NCBI RefSeq assembly: GCF_042214795.1
Contig: NZ_CP090177.1
Coordinates: 1,674,001 to 1,738,000 of the forward strand
Reading direction: 5' to 3'
From: Arcobacter iocasae
GTDB lineage: Bacteria > Campylobacterota > Campylobacteria > Campylobacterales > Arcobacteraceae
Length of the DNA: 64,000 nucleotides
Shown: positions 60,494 to 64,000 of the stretch, piece by piece
Numbering within the stretch: the first letter of the stretch is position 1
How the letters are laid out: every line of letters begins with the position of its first letter
The notes under the pieces: generated by a model
What the model was told of the DNA's origin: nothing
The model's input: the letters and a program-made list of their open reading frames with translations, nothing else
Database searches by the model: none
Made by a program: the position numbers and the translations under genes

Positions 60494-60523
60494 ATAGAAT
60501 TAAAATAAAAAGGAAAGAAGAAG

Positions 60524-61453
60524 ATGTTAGATTTAGCGATAATCGGAGGAGGGCCAGCTGGACTTACAGCAGGTTTGTATGCGACAAGAGGTGGATTAAA
60601 AAATGTTACGATGTTCGAGATGGGAATGCCAGGAGGACAAATCACAGGAAGTAGTGAAATAGAGAACTACCCTGGACAAGCAAAAATAGTAAGTGGGATG
60701 GACTTGATGGAATCATGGCCAGAACAAGCTATGAGATTTGGATTAAAACATGAGATGAATCAAGTATCAAAAGTAACAAAAACAGGTGATGTCTTTACAG
60801 TAGAATTAAGTGATGGAACAAAACAAGAAGCAAAATCAGTATTACTAGCAACAGGATCAGTTCCAAAAAAAGGTGGGTTCAAAGGTGAGAAAGAACTTTT
60901 CGGAAGAGGAGTATCGACTTGTGCCACTTGTGATGGATTCTTTTATAAAAATAAAGAAGTAGCAGTAATAGGTGGAGGAGACTCAGCCTTAGAAGAAGCA
61001 GTTTATTTAGCAAAGATGTGTTCAAAAGTATACTTAGTTCATAGAAGAGATACATATAGAGCAGCACCAAGTACAATAGAACATATGAAAGCTTGTGAGA
61101 ATATAGAAGAAGTTACAAATGTAACAGTAGAAGAAGTATACGGTGATGCATCAGGAGTACTTGGACTAAAAGTAAAAAGTAAAGAGACAGGTGATATAAG
61201 AGACTTACCAGTTCCTGGAGTATTTACATTTGTAGGAAGAGATGTATTAAGTGATAGCTTAAAACAAGAAGATGGAAGTTACCTTTGTGAAGTAAATGAA
61301 GCAACAGAAGTAGTGGTAGATTTAAAGATGAGAACAAATGTACCAGGACTATATGCAGCAGGTGATGTAAGAATAGATGCAGCGAAACAAGTAGTATGTG
61401 CAGCTGGCGATGGTGCTACTGCTGCTGTTAATATTATTGAATATGTTGGTTAA
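60524..61453 (+). CDS. trxB: Thioredoxin-disulfide reductase
   Basis: A 309-residue flavoprotein: FAD motif IIGGGPAGLTAGLYATRGG, redox-active Cys pair in CATCDGFFYKNKEVAVIGGGDSA, and the C-terminal GLYAAGDVRIDAAKQVVCAAGDGATAA. NADPH-dependent reduction of TrxA is expected. The codon use looks enriched in frequent codons, as for a highly expressed gene. It is separated from trxA by a terminator, so each has its own promoter. Confidence 0.96.
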   Translation: MLDLAIIGGGPAGLTAGLYATRGGLKNVTMFEMGMPGGQITGSSEIENYPGQAKIVSGMDLMESWPEQAMRFGLKHEMNQVSKVTKTGDVFTVELSDGTKQEAKSVLLATGSVPKKGGFKGEKELFGRGVSTCATCDGFFYKNKEVAVIGGGDSALEEAVYLAKMCSKVYLVHRRDTYRAAPSTIEHMKACENIEEVTNVTVEEVYGDASGVLGLKVKSKETGDIRDLPVPGVFTFVGRDVLSDSLKQEDGSYLCEVNEATEVVVDLKMRTNVPGLYAAGDVRIDAAKQVVCAAGDGATAAVNIIEYVG

Positions 61454-61483
61454 AATAAGTATTTACATGTTAAATGACTCTTA

Positions 61484-61517
61484 AAAGGAGATAAAGTAGA
61501 CTTTCTTTATCTTCTTT
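61484..61517 (+). terminator. Terminator hairpin after trxB
   Basis: A 13-bp stem with one G-U (AAAGGAGATAAAG at 61484-61496 with 61505-61517) and an 8-base loop, followed by a T/C-rich stretch. It lies 31 bp after the trxB stop. Confidence 0.6.
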
Positions 61518-61618
61518 CTTACTTAAATCTAAAAATTAAAAAAATAAATTAAAAAATGTCACACTAATGCCATATCAAACCTATATCATTTCATAAATAA
61601 CGAAATGAAAGGTTTATT

Positions 61619-63025
61619 ATGAGCAATAATATGAAAATGGCACTTCCAATTTTAGTCGCAATTATTGTAGCACTTCTTCCTACACCTGAAGGTTTAGCTG
61701 TAAATGCACAATATTTCTTTGCTGTATTCTTAGGAGTAATTGTTGGTTTAATTTTAGAACCAATTCCACCTGCACTAATAGGTTTAGTGGGTGTTGCTTT
61801 TTCTGCAACATTTGGATTAGTTGGTGATAGTGCAAAAGCTTCAGCAAAATGGGCTTTAAGTGGTTTCTCTAACGGGGTTATATGGTTGATTTTTGCAGCA
61901 TTTATGTTTGCTCTTGGTTATAAAAAATCAGGGCTTGGTAAAAGGATTGCATTACTTTTGGTTAAAAAACTAGGTAAAACTACTCTAGGATTAGGATATG
62001 CAGTAGCATTTGCAGATGGAATTCTTGCTCCTTTTATGCCATCAAATACGGCAAGAAGTGCAGGGACAATTTTCCCTATAGCTATTAATATTCCACAAAT
62101 GTTTGATTCATTACCAGATCAAAACCCAAGAAAAATAGGTTCATATATCTCTTGGGTCGCAATTGCAGCAACTTGTGTGACAAGTTCAATGTTTTTAACA
62201 GCACTTGCTCCAAACTTACTTGCAGTTTCACTTGTTGAAAAAAATATTGGTGTTTCAATTAGTTGGGGTAGTTGGTTTGGTACTTTAGCAGTTATTATGA
62301 TTCCATTGTTTTTACTAGTGCCATATCTTGCATATATAGTATATCCACCAGAACAAAAAGTATCTCCAGAAGCTCCAACATGGGCAGCTAAACAACTTAA
62401 AGAGATGGGTTCTGTTACTAAAAAAGAAATCACAATGTTATGTTTAGGTCTTTTAGCACTTGCGATGTGGATTTTTGGAAGTACAATTGGAGTAAATAGT
62501 ACAGTTGCAGCTATTGCTGTTCTTTGTTTACTTGTATTATTTGATGTAATTAATTGGGAAGATGTTATTACTAATAAAGCAGCTATTAATGTATTTATTT
62601 GGTTTGCAACACTTGTAGCCATGGCATCTGGTCTTAAAGAAGTAGGTTACTTGAAATGGGCATCTGGATTAATTTCTACTTGGTTAGTGGGAATGGATCC
62701 AATAATGATTGGAATTGTACTATTAGTATTATTCTTCTTATTCCATTACTTATTTGCAAGTGTTACAGCTCATACTGTAGCATTATTACCACTATTTTTA
62801 GGAATAGCAGCAAATTTAGTTCCAGCAGAAATGCTTCAACCTCTTGCTATTCTTCTTGTAGGTTCGTTAGGTCTTATGGGTATCATAACTCCATATGCAA
62901 CAGGACCATCACCTATTTGGTATGGAGCTGGGTATATTACACAAGCTACATGGTGGAAATTAGGTCTTATTTTTGGAGCTATATATTTAGGAGCTTTAGT
63001 TGCTCTTGGATTTGTAATCCTTTAA
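61619..63025 (+). CDS. DASS-family anion:sodium symporter (SLC13/DIT type)
   Basis: A 468-residue carrier with about 12 membrane helices. Motifs are LILEPIPPALIGL, FMPSNTARSAGTIFPIA (the SNT substrate/Na motif), ATLVAMASGLKEVGYLKWASG and, in the second half, GIITPYATGPSPIWYGAGYI. This is the plant-plastid 2-oxoglutarate/malate translocator type, so C4 dicarboxylate or citrate-like substrates are likely. It stands alone with a terminator and is followed by a periplasmic sensor-type gene that could regulate it. Confidence 0.9.
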   Translation: MSNNMKMALPILVAIIVALLPTPEGLAVNAQYFFAVFLGVIVGLILEPIPPALIGLVGVAFSATFGLVGDSAKASAKWALSGFSNGVIWLIFAAFMFALGYKKSGLGKRIALLLVKKLGKTTLGLGYAVAFADGILAPFMPSNTARSAGTIFPIAINIPQMFDSLPDQNPRKIGSYISWVAIAATCVTSSMFLTALAPNLLAVSLVEKNIGVSISWGSWFGTLAVIMIPLFLLVPYLAYIVYPPEQKVSPEAPTWAAKQLKEMGSVTKKEITMLCLGLLALAMWIFGSTIGVNSTVAAIAVLCLLVLFDVINWEDVITNKAAINVFIWFATLVAMASGLKEVGYLKWASGLISTWLVGMDPIMIGIVLLVLFFLFHYLFASVTAHTVALLPLFLGIAANLVPAEMLQPLAILLVGSLGLMGIITPYATGPSPIWYGAGYITQATWWKLGLIFGAIYLGALVALGFVIL

Positions 63026-63043
63026 AACAATTATCTAAAAATC

Positions 63044-63069
63044 TGGTGCCATACTTTGGCACCATTTTT
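63044..63069 (+). terminator. Intrinsic terminator after the anion transporter
   Basis: An 8-bp perfect stem (TGGTGCCA / TGGCACCA) with a five-base loop and five T residues, 18 bp after the stop. Confidence 0.85.
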
Positions 63070-63092
63070 AGAAAATTTGACTATAATTTCCT

Positions 63093-64000
63093 ATGAAAAA
63101 ACTTCTAATATTTTTTATCTTTCAAACATTTCTTTTTGCAAATAGTTCAATTCTAATAATAAACTCATATCATAAAGGCTATGAATTTAGTGATAGCATA
63201 ATAAATGGTATCGAAAAAGTTGTATATCCTCACTCAGATATTGATGTAAACATTTTGTATATGGATTCTAAAAGAGTTACTTCTAAAGAGTATTATGAAA
63301 GTCTAGAGAAGCTTTATCGAGTACAATTAAAAAATAGAAAGTATGATTTAATAATTGCAGTTGATAGATTTGCTTATGATTTTGTATTAAGTATTTATAA
63401 AGAATTTTTTAAAAATGAACCAATATTGGCAGTTGGAATTGAAAACTTTTCAACTAAAAAAGCACAATATTATGGTGTTACCAATAAAGTATCTGCTCTT
63501 TTAGAAAAAAGAGATTTAAAAGGTAATGTAGATATTATAAGAACCATCTTCCCAAGTATTAGAAAATTATATATTATAAATGATAAAAGCCCAAATGCAA
63601 AACATACTGAGCCACTTATTGAAGAGATGATAAATGACTTTAAAGGTAAGTTTGATATTAAATATATAATTGAAGATAATTTAGAACTTCTAAAAAAGAA
63701 ATTTTCTAAAAAAGAAGAGAATAGTGCGGCACTTTTTATAAGATTTTATAAAAATAAAAGTGGTAAATTAAATAAAAATCAAGAGATAGCAGAGTTTATA
63801 AGAAATGCACAAATACCTATTTTTGTAACAGATTCTATATTTATAAAAAAAGGTGCAACTGGTGGTAAAGTAATTGATTTAAATAATTTTGGTAGATTAT
63901 CAGGTGAAATGGCTTTAGATATATTAAATAAAAAACCTCATAAAATAGTTACTTATAACGATTTAACTTATATATTTGATTCTCAAAAATTAAGTCAATT
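63093..64000 (+). CDS. Exported ABC-substrate-binding-like sensor protein, N-terminal part
   Basis: The frame is open to the end of the window (302 codons visible). A signal peptide (LLIFFIFQTFLFANS) is followed by SSILIINSYHKGYEFSDSI and IVAVDRFAYDFV-like alternating strand-helix units. These resemble the periplasmic sugar-binding-like domain (PF04392-type) found at the front of many Campylobacterota hybrid kinases and diguanylate cyclases. The signalling part would lie beyond the window. No ribosome binding site is visible and a TATAAT lies at 63082-63087, only five bases before the ATG. Confidence 0.75.
   Translation, partial: MKKLLIFFIFQTFLFANSSILIINSYHKGYEFSDSIINGIEKVVYPHSDIDVNILYMDSKRVTSKEYYESLEKLYRVQLKNRKYDLIIAVDRFAYDFVLSIYKEFFKNEPILAVGIENFSTKKAQYYGVTNKVSALLEKRDLKGNVDIIRTIFPSIRKLYIINDKSPNAKHTEPLIEEMINDFKGKFDIKYIIEDNLELLKKKFSKKEENSAALFIRFYKNKSGKLNKNQEIAEFIRNAQIPIFVTDSIFIKKGATGGKVIDLNNFGRLSGEMALDILNKKPHKIVTYNDLTYIFDSQKLSQ

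Noticed and set aside
62119..62622. 167-codon open frame on the minus strand inside the anion transporter
   Set aside because: Antisense to a clear 12-helix carrier, no ribosome site, and a composition typical of a shadow frame.
62656..63096. 146-codon plus-strand frame overlapping the end of the anion transporter
   Set aside because: Shifted frame of the transporter, very Ser/Cys/Tyr-rich; it also reads through the terminator.

Overview
The window is AT-rich, densely packed bacterial chromosome from the Campylobacterota, most likely an Arcobacter-type organism (Arcobacteraceae). I base this on gene order shared with Campylobacter jejuni as I remember it: ctpA-purC-purS-purQ-periplasmic protein-plsC-crcB; gap-pgk-tpiA-fabI; lysA-HAD-pheA-hisC-dxs; alaS near maf. 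HQWRQPL-type histidine kinases and the codon use agree. I see no prophage, insertion sequence, CRISPR array or rRNA operon.

Region 1 (1-9352) is an export and iron-uptake block. It holds the end of a TolC-like channel, a MacA adaptor and a MacB pump split into ATPase and permease genes. A probable Fur box, a 44-residue HemP, a Fiu-type siderophore receptor, a PiuC-type hydroxylase, an FMN alpha-hydroxy-acid oxidase and a PepSY membrane protein follow. Region 2 (9353-15821) is a tightly overlapping set: photolyase, CrtI-like FAD oxidoreductase, LytS-type kinase, LytTR regulator, exported glutathione peroxidase, SRPBCC protein and ferrochelatase. It looks like a light or photo-oxidative stress module. 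Its two leaders, before the photolyase and before the peroxidase, share a 21-bp motif (18/21 identical) and a hairpin that buries the ribosome binding site. This is my best candidate for an undescribed regulatory system.

Region 3 (15823-32120) is mostly on the minus strand. It contains a phasin-like coiled-coil gene followed by a UbiB/ABC1 kinase-like gene with no normal start codon, joined at a T TTA AAA slippery heptamer next to the first gene's stop. It also has thiD, a chemoreceptor ending in a CheR-tether-like pentapeptide, a CbiX-like chelatase, a heme-binding sensor kinase with a REC-PilZ partner, tRNA-Tyr and tRNA-Phe, an Aat-like protein, a flagellin, truD, a second sensor kinase and a BamB/YfgM-like pair.

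Region 4 (32195-50757) is housekeeping: ctpA, purine genes, plsC, crcB, tatA, argS, nadD/rsfS, lower glycolysis, fabI, lysA, pheA, hisC and dxs. fabI and dxs are each followed by a copy of a roughly 146-bp long-hairpin repeat whose arms differ between copies but stay complementary. Region 5 (50758-64000) has small membrane ORFs, maf, four transporter-type genes, an NlpC/P60 lipoprotein, alaS, trxA, trxB, a DASS anion transporter, and the start of a periplasmic sensor-type protein cut by the window end.
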